Shown here: in pieces, positions 17,512 to 26,041 of the stretch
How positions within the stretch are numbered: position 1 is the first letter of the stretch
Layout of the letters: each line of letters starts with the position of its first letter
NCBI RefSeq assembly: GCF_003063435.1
Contig: NZ_NESL01000001.1
Coordinates: 124,001 to 188,000 of the forward strand
Direction of reading: 5' to 3'
DNA: 64,000 nucleotides
From: Limnohabitans sp. 2KL-1
Lineage (GTDB): Bacteria > Pseudomonadota > Gammaproteobacteria > Burkholderiales > Burkholderiaceae_C
Program-made: the position numbers and the translations under genes
Notes under the pieces: model-generated
Database searches by the model: none
Seen by the model: the letters and a program-made list of their open reading frames with translations, nothing else
Told to the model about the DNA's origin: nothing

Positions 17512-19034
17512 GCGGCACCTTCGTCGACAAATGGGTTTTCAACAAAGGAGCAGGAGTCTGACAGGCGCCGGACCAGGCCAAGCCCGACCAGCCGCGCTTC
17601 CAAATTGCCCCGGTTCTCGCTGAGCGCTTCTTGATCGACCAGCTTTTCCGTCACCAGGCGAATGCCTTCGGCATCGCCAATCACCAGGCCATAGCGCCTT
17701 CGGGCTTCGCTAAGAAAATCGTCGAACTGCATGCGTTCGTCGACCATCGTCACAACCAAGGTCTTGAGTAAACGATCATTGGGGGCGTAGCGGGTTCGGC
17801 GCGAAAGTCTGCGCGAGCTGAGTCCAATCGCGCGAGACCATGCCGCATGAATCTTTCCAACGTGCTGCTCATGGCGTGACTCCGCCTTGTCGACCAGAGT
17901 TCGGATTAGCTGCTCTCCTGTGGAGTTGACCGAATCGCCATCGTCGCCGCCATCGGCTGGCGGCCATTGAAACCTAGAGCGCAAAAGCGCGGCGCACCCC
18001 CCGTTCTGATCTTGCGACTGAGTTGCTGCTAACCATTCATCTGTCAGGCGAATGTCCTCCACCGCGGTGCGGACAGCCCGCAATGACAACGCCTGGTTGT
18101 ATCGATACGAGTCGCCTGATAGGGATCTAACCTTGGTACGTTCGCGCGAGACGATCTCGCAGATGATCTCGAGGTGCTCGGCGTCCCTAACCTGGTCTTT
18201 GCCGCATTCGAGAAAATACAGCAGCAAGTTCAACCCCGCGCTGGTGATCAGATGCTCCAAGGCGTCGTAGACAGGCATGTCGCGCGAGAGGATCGCGAGC
18301 CAGTCGTCGCATAGGCGATCAAATCGTGGGTGGCTCGCATGTGGCAAGTAGCCGACATCTCGATAGTCGCTAGCGTGTTGGGGCTTGCCCTGCAATGCCT
18401 TCACCAACCGGTTCATAGGAGCCGTGGCATCAAAAAGACGCTTGATCAACTGATCGCCGAGCTCTGGACCTCGCTTAGCGCGGCAGAGCATCAAATAGAG
18501 AAGCTCGCCACTGCGCGCGAAGAAGCGTCGGTCGTTGGACGCTCCCCCATCAGCATCGATGCGCAAATCCTCATACATTGCATCAGGACCAAAGGGGAAC
18601 ACGAACTTCGAGCTCCACCGCTTGTTGCTCTGTGCCTCAAACGAGGACGAGCGCAAAAGTTCAATGGCTTTCGCGAAGTCGTCGAAACTGTTGAACACTG
18701 TCCGCAGATAGGACATGTCGCCATCACCGAGCTGCTCGGCATCGACGGCAAAGCGCTCCCCCCACAGGGCCCATTTGTCCTCGTCGGAAATGGACCGTTC
18801 GCGCACGGCTTCGACATACGGATTGTTGAAGAGCAGACCTCGGAGCCTGATTTGGCGCTGTGGGCGATAACGGACTTTTTGCCCCACCACTTCGCGAAGT
18901 GGTTTGTCGGCATTGGAGCCCAGGACGCCAAGAAACTCCAACACGGCCAGATGCGGCAGTTGCTCGTCGTAGAGGCGATGCCCCCAGATGTGTTCGTCGA
19001 CCGCGAAATCGACGCCTTCGATGACTTGCCTCAT
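17508..19034 (-). CDS. sspG: SspG/DptG-like protein
   Basis: Protein of 508 aa, no signal peptide, no membrane segment and no catalytic motif that I recognise; helical, with a basic stretch GLSSRRLSRRTRYAPNDR near residue 425. It is called by size and by position: it lies between the DptF-like ATPase gene and the giant DptH-like gene, overlapping both by 4 bases (ATGA). In the family the G protein is required for restriction, but its biochemical role is unclear. Confidence comes from context more than from sequence. Confidence 0.65.
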   Translation of the reverse strand: MRQVIEGVDFAVDEHIWGHRLYDEQLPHLAVLEFLGVLGSNADKPLREVVGQKVRYRPQRQIRLRGLLFNNPYVEAVRERSISDEDKWALWGERFAVDAEQLGDGDMSYLRTVFNSFDDFAKAIELLRSSSFEAQSNKRWSSKFVFPFGPDAMYEDLRIDADGGASNDRRFFARSGELLYLMLCRAKRGPELGDQLIKRLFDATAPMNRLVKALQGKPQHASDYRDVGYLPHASHPRFDRLCDDWLAILSRDMPVYDALEHLITSAGLNLLLYFLECGKDQVRDAEHLEIICEIVSRERTKVRSLSGDSYRYNQALSLRAVRTAVEDIRLTDEWLAATQSQDQNGGCAALLRSRFQWPPADGGDDGDSVNSTGEQLIRTLVDKAESRHEQHVGKIHAAWSRAIGLSSRRLSRRTRYAPNDRLLKTLVVTMVDERMQFDDFLSEARRRYGLVIGDAEGIRLVTEKLVDQEALSENRGNLEARLVGLGLVRRLSDSCSFVENPFVDEGAA

Positions 19035-20932
19035 GCGCCGACCCTCACAGTGACTGGCCGGGAGAACCCATGACCGTTTTGCTCCATTTCGATGAAGTTG
19101 AGCGTCAGAGCTCCATCGTCCACGCCCGGTTCTTCGTCTTCGGCAAGCCGGTCAGCCCTGAGCAGCTCCGCCTTGCGCAAAAGCTTGGCCTTGAAGGCCA
19201 GCATGTCTTCGAGGCATTCGTTTGAGAAGCTGCCTGGCAACGCGCCTTCGGCCACGCGGCACAAAAACTCAAAGCGGATAGGAGATAGCGTTAAGCTTGC
19301 CGAGTGGTTTTCTCCGGGGGCTAAAGCCACATCGAGAGTCACTCTCTCCGTCAGCGGGCCCAGTTTGATGCGCATGCCCACGCCGCCAGATCGACGAGCC
19401 GCTGCTTCGGTATCGCACAGAACGCTGATGCGGGACTGAGTGAATCCTCCGGAACTTGCGACGAACAACTTGTCGTTGTTCTCGATCAAAAGGCCTGTCA
19501 TGACCCTATTGAGTCCTCGAACCAACCTCGAGCGTGTGCTCTCGCTGACGCCTTTCCCCTCCGCTAACAAGTCGGTCATTTCAAGGTAATCGCCCGCAAA
19601 CCGGAAAGCCGTCATCAACCAATGGTTGTATTCATTCTCCGAATCGGGAATGGTGAAAAACAAGCGTCGGCGCTGGGTTTTAAGCCGGTCGAGAAACTCT
19701 TGCGCTCCGTTGTCGATGCGTGCCGCCTCATCGCCTTCCAGGTAGCGCTGCAAGGATGCCAAGTATCCTTGCGTTGCACCGTAAACCACATCGCTGCCCA
19801 GCAAGCGATTGAATGCATCCATTAGCTTGGGATCGTCGGCACCATAGACCACAAGGCCATCGGCGGAGTTGGTAGTTTCCGTCCCCACGCCAAAGGACGC
19901 TAGAGCTCTGAATACAGGCCGGCTCATCGCCCTTCGAAGAGGCAGGTTAGTGCCGAAGACGTTGCCGTAGAGGCTTGCCGCCTCGATAGCCCCCTTCTCT
20001 TGAATTTTGGCTACGTCGGAGCAGGCCATTAGCCCTTCCTTCGCAAGCTTCGTATCTTCATGCCCCAGGATGATGTTGGAGGCCAACGTGAGCAAATCAC
20101 GCACTGGCAAATGCCAGCCGTTGAGGCGCGAGACCTCGACGATATCTCCGAGGCGCCTGGCGAATAAGCCGTTGTCGTGCTCACTTAGCGCCCTGGTACG
20201 GTTCTCATAAATGGGGCATATGCGACCATCAGCTTGAAGTGAACATTGCTTGCAGTTCTCCCACTCCTGATGCCCCGCAACAGCTTTAAGTACTTCGCTG
20301 AGTGACTCGCGACGCGTAGTTCGGCTGAGATCGAAAATGGAAAGGCTTATTGGAGGCTGCCCATACTGCAAGAAAGCGTCTTGAATTGGCTTACGCAGTG
20401 GATGAGGTCGGCCTTGGCGTTTGCCCAAGTCGCGAAGGCGTTCAAGGATCTGTCCGTGGTTGGCGGCTATCACGACAAATGTTTTAGACTCCTCCCCGCT
20501 CACGGACTTTTCCATCAGTGTGAGCGCGCCATCGCTTTCCTCGTCGGTTAGCTCGCTGAGATCCTTGATGAACATCGCCTTGCGACCATCGACAAGTTTC
20601 AAGTGTTTTACCGTGGTCTTGGACACCCAATCCTTCTCTGCGCCGCCGAGATAAGTCCAGAGGCCACGGCAGTGGTAAGTCTTGCCATCACCTGCTGTTC
20701 CAGCAATCAAGATAGAGCCGGGTTCTCCAGAGCTGACACGTTCCTTGATCTTTTCAAGCTGTGGGCTCGATAGCGTAATTGGCTTGACTTTAGCCTTGAT
20801 CAAGTTGTCTGTAACAAACTCATCGAAGAGAGTCAGGTTGTTGGGTGTTGGTCCGTATGAGCGCAAAAAGCGAACCCATGCGCTTGAAGGCGGTGCGGCC
20901 GATTGCAATCTTGCCGCTACTGGTGTGTTCAT
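19031..20932 (-). CDS. sspF: SspF/DptF-like P-loop ATPase
   Basis: Protein of 633 aa. Walker A GTAGDGKT at residues 78-85 and FVVIAANHG (about 152-160) as the strand following a likely Walker B. A cysteine group C227, C230, C239 (ENCKQC...RIC) could bind zinc. This P-loop form with GDGKT is characteristic of DptF-type ATPases. It is the first gene of the reverse operon F-G-H-GIY-YIG-DGQHR, with a 4-base overlap to sspG. ATG 20932 is the first start after an AT-rich intergenic region of 145 bases that should carry the operon promoter. Confidence 0.75.
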   Translation of the reverse strand: MNTPVAARLQSAAPPSSAWVRFLRSYGPTPNNLTLFDEFVTDNLIKAKVKPITLSSPQLEKIKERVSSGEPGSILIAGTAGDGKTYHCRGLWTYLGGAEKDWVSKTTVKHLKLVDGRKAMFIKDLSELTDEESDGALTLMEKSVSGEESKTFVVIAANHGQILERLRDLGKRQGRPHPLRKPIQDAFLQYGQPPISLSIFDLSRTTRRESLSEVLKAVAGHQEWENCKQCSLQADGRICPIYENRTRALSEHDNGLFARRLGDIVEVSRLNGWHLPVRDLLTLASNIILGHEDTKLAKEGLMACSDVAKIQEKGAIEAASLYGNVFGTNLPLRRAMSRPVFRALASFGVGTETTNSADGLVVYGADDPKLMDAFNRLLGSDVVYGATQGYLASLQRYLEGDEAARIDNGAQEFLDRLKTQRRRLFFTIPDSENEYNHWLMTAFRFAGDYLEMTDLLAEGKGVSESTRSRLVRGLNRVMTGLLIENNDKLFVASSGGFTQSRISVLCDTEAAARRSGGVGMRIKLGPLTERVTLDVALAPGENHSASLTLSPIRFEFLCRVAEGALPGSFSNECLEDMLAFKAKLLRKAELLRADRLAEDEEPGVDDGALTLNFIEMEQNGHGFSRPVTVRVGA

Positions 20933-21077
20933 AAAGCGATTCCGATTTGTTTTTTCATTTTGGACTGTTGAGGGTCTCTAAGACTAGAGCTCAAAGAATA
21001 CGAATTTTTTTCTGTCAATCGATTCAATCGTGCTAATTTCAATACTGCCAATTTATCAAAAATATAGATACACCACC
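20933..21077 (-). promoter_or_regulatory. AT-rich promoter region of the sspFGH operon
   Basis: 145 bases between the macro-domain gene and sspF, markedly AT-rich (runs of T/A at 20947-20960 and 21000-21070). It includes an inverted repeat-like AGAGGGTCTCTAAGACTAGAGCTC area around 20972-20993. The promoter for the reverse operon is expected here; transcription could also read through from the macro-domain gene. Confidence 0.35.
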
Positions 21078-21827
21078 TCAGCTATACCCACTAGCGTGCA
21101 GCGCCTGATTAATATTACTGATGATGGTCCCATTGACCGAAAACGGCATGTTGTAGTCGATTCTCAGCAACTCATCCCGCGCGACTTGCAACAAGTCTAG
21201 GTAACGCTTGGTTTGACGTGGCTGCATGCGCAGGTCCATTGCATCCCGCCACACTTGCTCGTAGCAATGGTGTTGATCGGCTCTGAAGTCGTAGCCATTG
21301 AAAAACACCCGCTTGAGTGATCCTCCCGGGTTGTACGCCGCCCACTTGTAAATTGTTTCCACCGTCCACTTGGCCGCGTCAATTGCCGACAGCCCGCCAG
21401 ATGCAGCGCACATGAGTGGGATCAGAATGCTTTCACAGCCCGCGTTATTTGCTTCATCTAGGCTGGCCATGATGGCTCCGGTCAGCGTTCTGAACGTTGC
21501 GGGTATGACTTGTTTTTGTGGGGTGTAACCCATGGCACAGGCATTGACGATGTATTTGACACCTTGGCTCGCCAAGTTACCTGCGGTCATCAGGTGTGCA
21601 GTGCCCAGTGTCAAGGGCACTTGGTCACGGGCGCGCAATAGGCGGTCGCATGCTTTGTCATAGGCTGGCCCTGCCAGTTGGCTAACGGTCCGAGCGACAC
21701 CAGAACCATGCCGTAGGCGATTGTTGACAGAGGTCACCACGGCATCCACACCCGACAGGCTTGTGAGGTCAGTGCTCACAATGTCTTCAGCGATCATCAT
21801 CAAAAAATTGTCGTCAATGGATGACAA
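21078..21827 (-). CDS. Macro-domain protein (ADP-ribose binding/hydrolysing family)
   Basis: Protein of 249 aa (TTG start at 21827 after a GAAAGAAG stretch; ATG 21800 or 21797 are alternatives). The pattern VDAVVTSVNNRLRHGSGVARTVSQLAGPAYDKAC followed by LTLGTAHLMTAGNLASQGVKYIVNACAMGY is that of a macro domain: the VDA(I/V)V-N segment, the Gly-rich GSGVA loop, and the G-A-TxAGNL strand. Canonical members have NAAN where this one has TSVNN, so the ligand-binding loop is altered. A C-terminal helical extension of about 70 residues follows. It sits upstream of sspF in the same direction and may be part of the defence island. Confidence 0.75.
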   Translation of the reverse strand: MSSIDDNFLMMIAEDIVSTDLTSLSGVDAVVTSVNNRLRHGSGVARTVSQLAGPAYDKACDRLLRARDQVPLTLGTAHLMTAGNLASQGVKYIVNACAMGYTPQKQVIPATFRTLTGAIMASLDEANNAGCESILIPLMCAASGGLSAIDAAKWTVETIYKWAAYNPGGSLKRVFFNGYDFRADQHHCYEQVWRDAMDLRMQPRQTKRYLDLLQVARDELLRIDYNMPFSVNGTIISNINQALHASGYS

Positions 21828-22227
21828 GGTGCTTCTTTCGGTTTGTTTTTAAATTTCTCTTACAAATACTAACTTTGTTTTCACAAAAATTCGCCTTCAT
21901 GATTCACCCGTTGGTGAATATTTGAAACAACGCACACCGCCTTACCGAGCATGTTGCTGCTATTTGCCACCCAATTGAGTCCGTTATTTGGAATTGAATA
22001 GATTTGCCACAGCCTGCATCCTGCCGGGTTGCAAGCTCAGGACTTGAGCCTACCGACCTGTATGAACGTACAAACCATTTGCAGAATGTGCTCGCGCCAT
22101 CTACGAACCCACCAAGGCAATCAACCCATCACCGTGGTTTTGCGGTTGCAAAGTGGGCCGAGTTGATCGGCTGATCGTTTGCATGCGCTCTTGCGCGAAG
22201 TAGAGACCACGGCCATGACCAAAAGCC
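21828..22227. other. 400-bp stretch without a recognisable gene
   Basis: No credible coding frame. A perfect inverted repeat ATTCACC-CGTT-GGTGAAT lies at 21902-21919, about 75 bases upstream of the macro-domain gene start, and could be an operator. The part from about 22130 leads into the DUF3427 remnant and shows traces of similarity to the sequence following the DUF3427 stop codon (TTGCAAAGTGGGCCGAGTTGA), suggesting further decayed duplication. Confidence 0.4.
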
Positions 22228-22728
22228 AACAACCCGGACTACGACGACCTGACGGCCACCGACGACATGCGCACGCTCGCACGCCTGCGCAACATCATCG
22301 ATCCACTGGATCTGGCGCTCGGTGAGTCTTTCATGCGCGAAGACATTCCGGCGCTGTTTGGCGAGGCCTACAACCCCGGCAATTGGAATGTCGGCCATGT
22401 GGTGCTGGCCCAGAAAAAGGCGCACATCCTTCTGGTCACGCTCAACAAACAAGGCCGGGCTGACGAGCACAAGTACATGGACCACTGGATCGATGACACG
22501 CACTTTCACTGGCAAAGCCAGAACGCCACCGACCCGACCAGCAAACGCGGCGACGAAATCATCCGCCACGCCGCTTTAGGCATCGACATCCACCTCTTTG
22601 TGCGCGACACCAAGCTGGCCGTCGGCAAGGCCGCACCGTTCACGTACCACGGCCGGGTGCGCTACCAGTCGCACCAGGGCAGCAGGCCCATGAGCATTGT
22701 GTTTGGGCTGCAAAGTGGGGCGGCATGA
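22228..22728 (+). pseudogene. C-terminal remnant of a DUF3427-type helicase gene
   Basis: The frame opens right after a stop near 22222 and encodes about 165 residues matching the C-terminal DUF3427 domain of DEAD/DEAH-box helicases (NNPDYDDLTATDDMRTL..., NWNVGHVVLAQKKAHILLVTLNK..., HFHWQSQNATDPTSKRGDEIIRH, then FTYHGRVRYQSHQGSRPMSIVFGL). All helicase motifs are missing, and no ribosome-binding site precedes the first ATG at 22267. It is therefore a gene end left behind. Its last about 160 bases are duplicated at 24031-24192. Confidence 0.75.
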
Positions 22729-22813
22729 CGGGTGCATCGCTGGCCATGCATGTGGGCGGCGATTTTTGATGGTGTGGGAGCCCACCCCTGTGGGCGATGG
22801 TTTGCAGGGCGAA
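22567..22813. repeat. Direct repeat B, left copy (about 247 bp)
   Basis: Matches 24031-24278 in the same orientation with about 95 % identity by eye and a one-base length difference. It covers the last 162 bases of the DUF3427 remnant, its stop codon and about 85 bases of downstream sequence including a REP-like hairpin. The two copies bracket the Fic gene at 22921-23982. Confidence 0.88.
22774..22800. repeat. REP-like palindromic element
   Basis: The sequence GTGGGAGCCCACCCCTGTGG and the following GCGATGG form a short hairpin: stem GCCCAC/GTGGGC with loop CCCT at 22780-22795. The same unit recurs at 24239 and, inverted, at 24299-24324, as expected for a REP-type intergenic repeat. Confidence 0.6.
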
Positions 22814-22920
22814 TTGGTTGCGTTGATGTGATCACTCGGCATGCCACACTGGGTATCAACTTCAATCCATTCACAGGATGCGCATTCTAAATGGGTGTTA
22901 ATGGGTGTAATAATGGTTTC

Positions 22921-23982
22921 ATGTTGCGTTCAGACACCCTCCAGATCACACCCGAAATCCTGAGCCTGATTGCTCGGATCGACGAATTCAAGGGCGCATG
23001 GCGTGCTTTGGGAACGCTGGCACCCGAGCGTCTTTTGGCGCTACGGCGGGTGGCGACCATCGAGAGCATCGGCTCGTCCACCCGCATAGAAGGCAGCAAG
23101 CTGACTGACCGCGAGGTGGAGCGGTTGCTCTCCAACCTGGCCATCAAGTCCTTCGACACACGCGACGAACAGGAAGTGGCCGGTTACGCTGAACTCATGG
23201 ATATGGTGTTCAGCTCGTGGCAAGACATCCCATTCAACGAGAACCACATCAAGCAACTGCACCAGATTCTGCTGACCCACAGCGAAAAGGATGCTCGCCA
23301 CCGGGGGCAGTACAAGACCCATTCAAACAGCGTCGCCGCATTCGATGAAAACGGTGCACAAATTGGCATCGTCTTCGAAACCGCCACGCCATTTGACACG
23401 CCACAGCTGATGGCTCAATTGGTGTCATGGGTGAATGACGAGCTGCAGAAGTCGCTGGTACCGGAAAAGCTGCACCCCTTGTTGATCATCTCGATCTTCG
23501 TCGTTGTGTTTCTGGAAATTCACCCTTTTCAAGATGGCAACGGACGTTTGAGTCGGGTGTTGACAACCCTGCTGCTGCTCCGGGCCGGATACGCCTATGT
23601 GCCGTACAGCTCAATGGAGAGCGTGATCGAGCTGAACAAGGAAGCCTATTATTTGGCCTTGCGCCAGACACAAGGAACCATCCGCACGGATGCGCCCAAC
23701 TGGCAGCCATGGCTGGTGTTCTTCTTGCGCTCGCTGGCAGAGCAGGTGCGGCGCCTGGAGAAGAAGGTTGAGCGCGAAAAGATCGTGCTGGCCACCCTGC
23801 CCGAGCTGTCACTGCAGATCGTGGAATTCGCCAGAGAGCACGGGCGCGTCACGATGATGGATGCCATCCAATTGACGGGTGCCAGTCGCAACACCCTCAA
23901 GCTGCATTTCCGCGACCTCGCCGAGCGCAACCATCTGGAGCAGCACGGTAGCGGACGCGGTGTGTGGTACGGCTTGAAATGA
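22921..23982 (+). CDS. Fic-family protein (AMPylase-like), cargo of repeat B
   Basis: Protein of 353 aa from ATG 22921 (an in-frame ATG at 22891 adds ten residues). The Fic active-site motif HPFQDGNGR is at residues 201-209, with all catalytic residues present. The inhibitory helix motif S53-TRI-E57-G58 lies in the N-terminal part, so this is a self-inhibited (class II) Fic protein. The C-terminus (RVTMMDAIQLTGASRNTLKLHFRDLAERNHLEQHG) is a winged helix, suggesting DNA binding or autoregulation. Fic proteins transfer AMP to target proteins; the target is unknown here. A ten-base tandem repeat (ATGGGTGTTA, ATGGGTGTAA) lies directly upstream at 22891-22910. Confidence 0.88.
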   Translation: MLRSDTLQITPEILSLIARIDEFKGAWRALGTLAPERLLALRRVATIESIGSSTRIEGSKLTDREVERLLSNLAIKSFDTRDEQEVAGYAELMDMVFSSWQDIPFNENHIKQLHQILLTHSEKDARHRGQYKTHSNSVAAFDENGAQIGIVFETATPFDTPQLMAQLVSWVNDELQKSLVPEKLHPLLIISIFVVVFLEIHPFQDGNGRLSRVLTTLLLLRAGYAYVPYSSMESVIELNKEAYYLALRQTQGTIRTDAPNWQPWLVFFLRSLAEQVRRLEKKVEREKIVLATLPELSLQIVEFAREHGRVTMMDAIQLTGASRNTLKLHFRDLAERNHLEQHGSGRGVWYGLK

Positions 23983-24030
23983 GTGATGGGGCTGGTGGCA
24001 AACTTCAACACCTGAGTCAGCGACGGAATT

Positions 24031-24192
24031 CACGCCGCTTTAGGCATCGACATCCATCTCTTTGTGCGCGACACCAAGCTGGCCGTCGGCAAGGCCGCAC
24101 CCTTCACGTACCACGGCAGGGTGCGCTACCAGTCGCACCAGGGCAGCAGGCCCATGAGCATTGTGTTTGGGCTGCAAAGTGGGGTGGGTTGA
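24031..24192 (+). pseudogene. Displaced 3' end of the DUF3427 gene
   Basis: 54 codons without a start (HAALGIDIHLFVRD ... MSIVFGLQSGVG, stop TGA 24190-24192) repeat the end of the remnant at 22228-22728. The sequence before 24031 is unrelated. The stop codon has shifted slightly (SGAA in the left copy, SGVG here). Confidence 0.8.
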
Positions 24193-24278
24193 CGGGTGCA
24201 TCGCTGGCCCTGCATGTGGGCGGCAGTTTTTCGTTGGTGTGGGAGCCCACCCCTGTGGGCGATGGTTTGCAGGGCGAA
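24031..24278. repeat. Direct repeat B, right copy (about 248 bp)
   Basis: Same orientation as 22567-22813; see that entry. The right boundary is at the AGGGCGAA shared with the left copy, after which the sequences diverge (TTGG against GTTG). Confidence 0.88.
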
Positions 24279-24324
24279 GTTGAGGGCGTGTCCCACGCCC
24301 ATCGTCCACGGGGTGGGCTCCTAC
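24239..24324. repeat. Pair of convergent REP-like units (BIME-like)
   Basis: A forward REP unit at 24239-24265 (GTGGGAGCCCACCCCTGTGG...) faces an inverted unit at 24299-24324 (CCATCGTCCACGGGGTGGGC...). Between them is a further hairpin GGGCGTG-TCC-CACGCCC at 24284-24300. The arrangement is that of a bacterial interspersed mosaic element. It sits between two genes in the same direction and could act as an attenuating hairpin. Confidence 0.55.
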
Positions 24325-24389
24325 AAAAAGGCAGCCGATGGCCTAAAAGGTGGCCGTCTGCGTTCAGGGTCTGACGGCACAATCAGGTC

Positions 24390-24821
24390 ATGCCAGACAA
24401 AGCACCCTCTCATGCCGTTAAAACTATCAGCGCTCCGCACAAGGCGTTGATCAAGGAGGGCTTGTTGGTTCGGGTGAGTTCCGGGATTTACACCAAAGTA
24501 CGGGCGGGGGCCAAAGATGCACCCCTTGCAACAACCCAGTCCAATCCCCTCAAGCCCATCACCTTGCCCGAAGACTTGAATGCATTGCCGCTGAAAAATG
24601 TGAGCGTGTTTGTCAAGCGTTTTGCCATGTCATGCAATGTGCACTTCAAACGCACTGGACTGGACCCATGGGCAGAGGCGGTTACCCGGGCATCGGGCGA
24701 CGATGTCACGCTGGATGAAACCGGCAAGCTCTTGGTCGCGCTGAAAAAGAAACATTTGATCAATGGCCGTCAGATGGCGCGCCTGATGGCCAACCACTTG
24801 AGTGAGCAGCGCGGTGTTTGA
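24390..24821 (+). CDS. Winged-helix hypothetical protein between two Fic genes
   Basis: Protein of 143 aa. Residues about 15-35 (HKALIKEGLLVRVSSGIYTKV) look like the recognition helix and wing of the AbiEi-type antitoxin winged helix. The rest (FVKRFAMSCNVHFKRTGLDPWAEAVTRASGDDVTLDETGKLLVALKKKHLINGRQMARLMANHL) is helical and not recognised. It lies between a forward Fic gene (22921) and a reverse Fic gene (24907), so it could be an antitoxin or regulator, but it has no VbhA-type inhibitory motif. No strong ribosome-binding site is visible, so the start is uncertain. Confidence 0.55.
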   Translation: MPDKAPSHAVKTISAPHKALIKEGLLVRVSSGIYTKVRAGAKDAPLATTQSNPLKPITLPEDLNALPLKNVSVFVKRFAMSCNVHFKRTGLDPWAEAVTRASGDDVTLDETGKLLVALKKKHLINGRQMARLMANHLSEQRGV

Positions 24822-24906
24822 TCCATTTGGCGACTACGAAACCCGGGGCTATTTTCGAAATGCTTCAGACGAGTAAACCTCCTCGCCCTCAGTCAGCACG
24901 CCGGGG

Positions 24907-26031
24907 TCAGAAAGTTTCATAAAACTGAAATTCGTTGCTGTCCCGGCTGAGCAATTGCATCAGTTTGGGGTGGATGAAGAGCTTTTCTTTCCCATAAGTC
25001 ATCTCGCGCAGCACGCCCAAGGCCACGAGCTCTTTCAAATACCGCGATGCGGCTTGCCTTTGGCCAATCTGCTTGTCCACGAGGTTGCCAATTCGGCAGT
25101 AGGGCTGTTCAAAGATCACATCCACCAGCTCGCGGCTGTAGATTTTGGGCAAGCTCAGCCGTACGTGTTCGGTGGTGTGTTCGGCCAATTGCCGGATGGC
25201 CACGATCTTTCCAGTGGTCCATCGCGATGTTTCTTCCACCGCCTTGAGCATGAACAAGACCCAAGGCTCCCAAGCTTGGTCCCGCGTGACTTCCAGCAAA
25301 AGGCGGTAATAGTCGGCTTTGTTCGCGATGATGTGCCGACTCAAATAGAGGATGGGCAAGTTCAACAACTCTTGCTGGATCAGAAAGAGGATGTTGATGA
25401 CACGGCCTGTGCGTCCGTTGCCGTCCGTGAAGGGGTGAATGGCTTCAAATTGGTAATGCCCAACGGCCATTCGTATCAATGGGTCCAGTTCGGTTTCGTT
25501 GTGCAGGAACCGTTCCCAGTTGGCCAGCAGGGTCCGCAACCGGTCTTCCCCTTCCGGCGGTGTATAGATCACTTCGCCCGTTCGGTCGTTGGCCAGTTGG
25601 GTACCGGGTGTACGCCGGATATCCATGTCTGCACCTTTGAGGGTGCGACACACTTCAACCGCAGTGGCCGTACACAGTGGCTTGGATTGGAGTGACCGAT
25701 AGCCATGGTGCAGTGCGGTTCGATAACGCAAGGCTTCTTTGGTGGCGTGATCGGCTTGCCCATCACCATCAACGTGTTGAAACAGCTGGTCGGTAGTGGT
25801 GACGATGTTTTCGATTTCCGAGCTGTCTTTGGCCTCCAATAGCGGAATCGTGTTGATAAGCATGGTCTGGTTGGGGATCAGCTCGGCGGCTTGTTTCAGC
25901 TCGGCCAATGCAGCGCGGGCCGTAATGCAGGCACGCAGCACTGCTTTGCTTTCCAGGTCGTGCCCCGGAGGCAGTGTCGGTAACTGGTTGTGCGCCCGGT
26001 CTGGCTGCCAAACGGTTTCGATGTCGTACAT
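24907..26031 (-). CDS. Fic-family protein, second copy (class II, Shewanella Fic-like)
   Basis: Protein of 374 aa. Fic motif [12 protein letters not shown] at residues 199-210 and the self-inhibitory motif S70-SEI-E74-N75, both complete. N-terminus is a Fic_N domain ([32 protein letters not shown]) and the C-terminal 90 residues form a winged helix ([43 protein letters not shown]). It is not a close copy of the Fic protein at 22921; the two differ throughout. Expected activity is AMPylation of an unknown protein. Its start region abuts a dense cluster of palindromes (26042-26146). Confidence 0.88.
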   Translation of the reverse strand: MYDIETVWQPDRAHNQLPTLPPGHDLESKAVLRACITARAALAELKQAAELIPNQTMLINTIPLLEAKDSSEIENIVTTTDQLFQHVDGDGQADHATKEALRYRTALHHGYRSLQSKPLCTATAVEVCRTLKGADMDIRRTPGTQLANDRTGEVIYTPPEGEDRLRTLLANWERFLHNETELDPLIRMAVGHYQFEAIHPFTDGNGRTGRVINILFLIQQELLNLPILYLSRHIIANKADYYRLLLEVTRDQAWEPWVLFMLKAVEETSRWTTGKIVAIRQLAEHTTEHVRLSLPKIYSRELVDVIFEQPYCRIGNLVDKQIGQRQAASRYLKELVALGVLREMTYGKEKLFIHPKLMQLLSRDSNEFQFYETF

Positions 26032-26041
26032 GTACTTGAAA

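Noticed and set aside
5109..20932. Canonical DndABCDE-DptFGH system
   Set aside because: DndD (SMC-like ATPase) and DndE are absent, and the DUF4007 gene plus the 1115-aa ATPase fit SspB and SspC instead.
5109..20932. SspE effector
   Set aside because: No DUF262/HNH protein of SspE type is in the operons. The HNH protein at 4147-4923 lacks the DUF262 domain.
1638..24278. Insertion sequences as the cause of the direct repeats
   Set aside because: No transposase, terminal inverted repeats or short target-site duplications were seen; the repeats themselves are pieces of genes.
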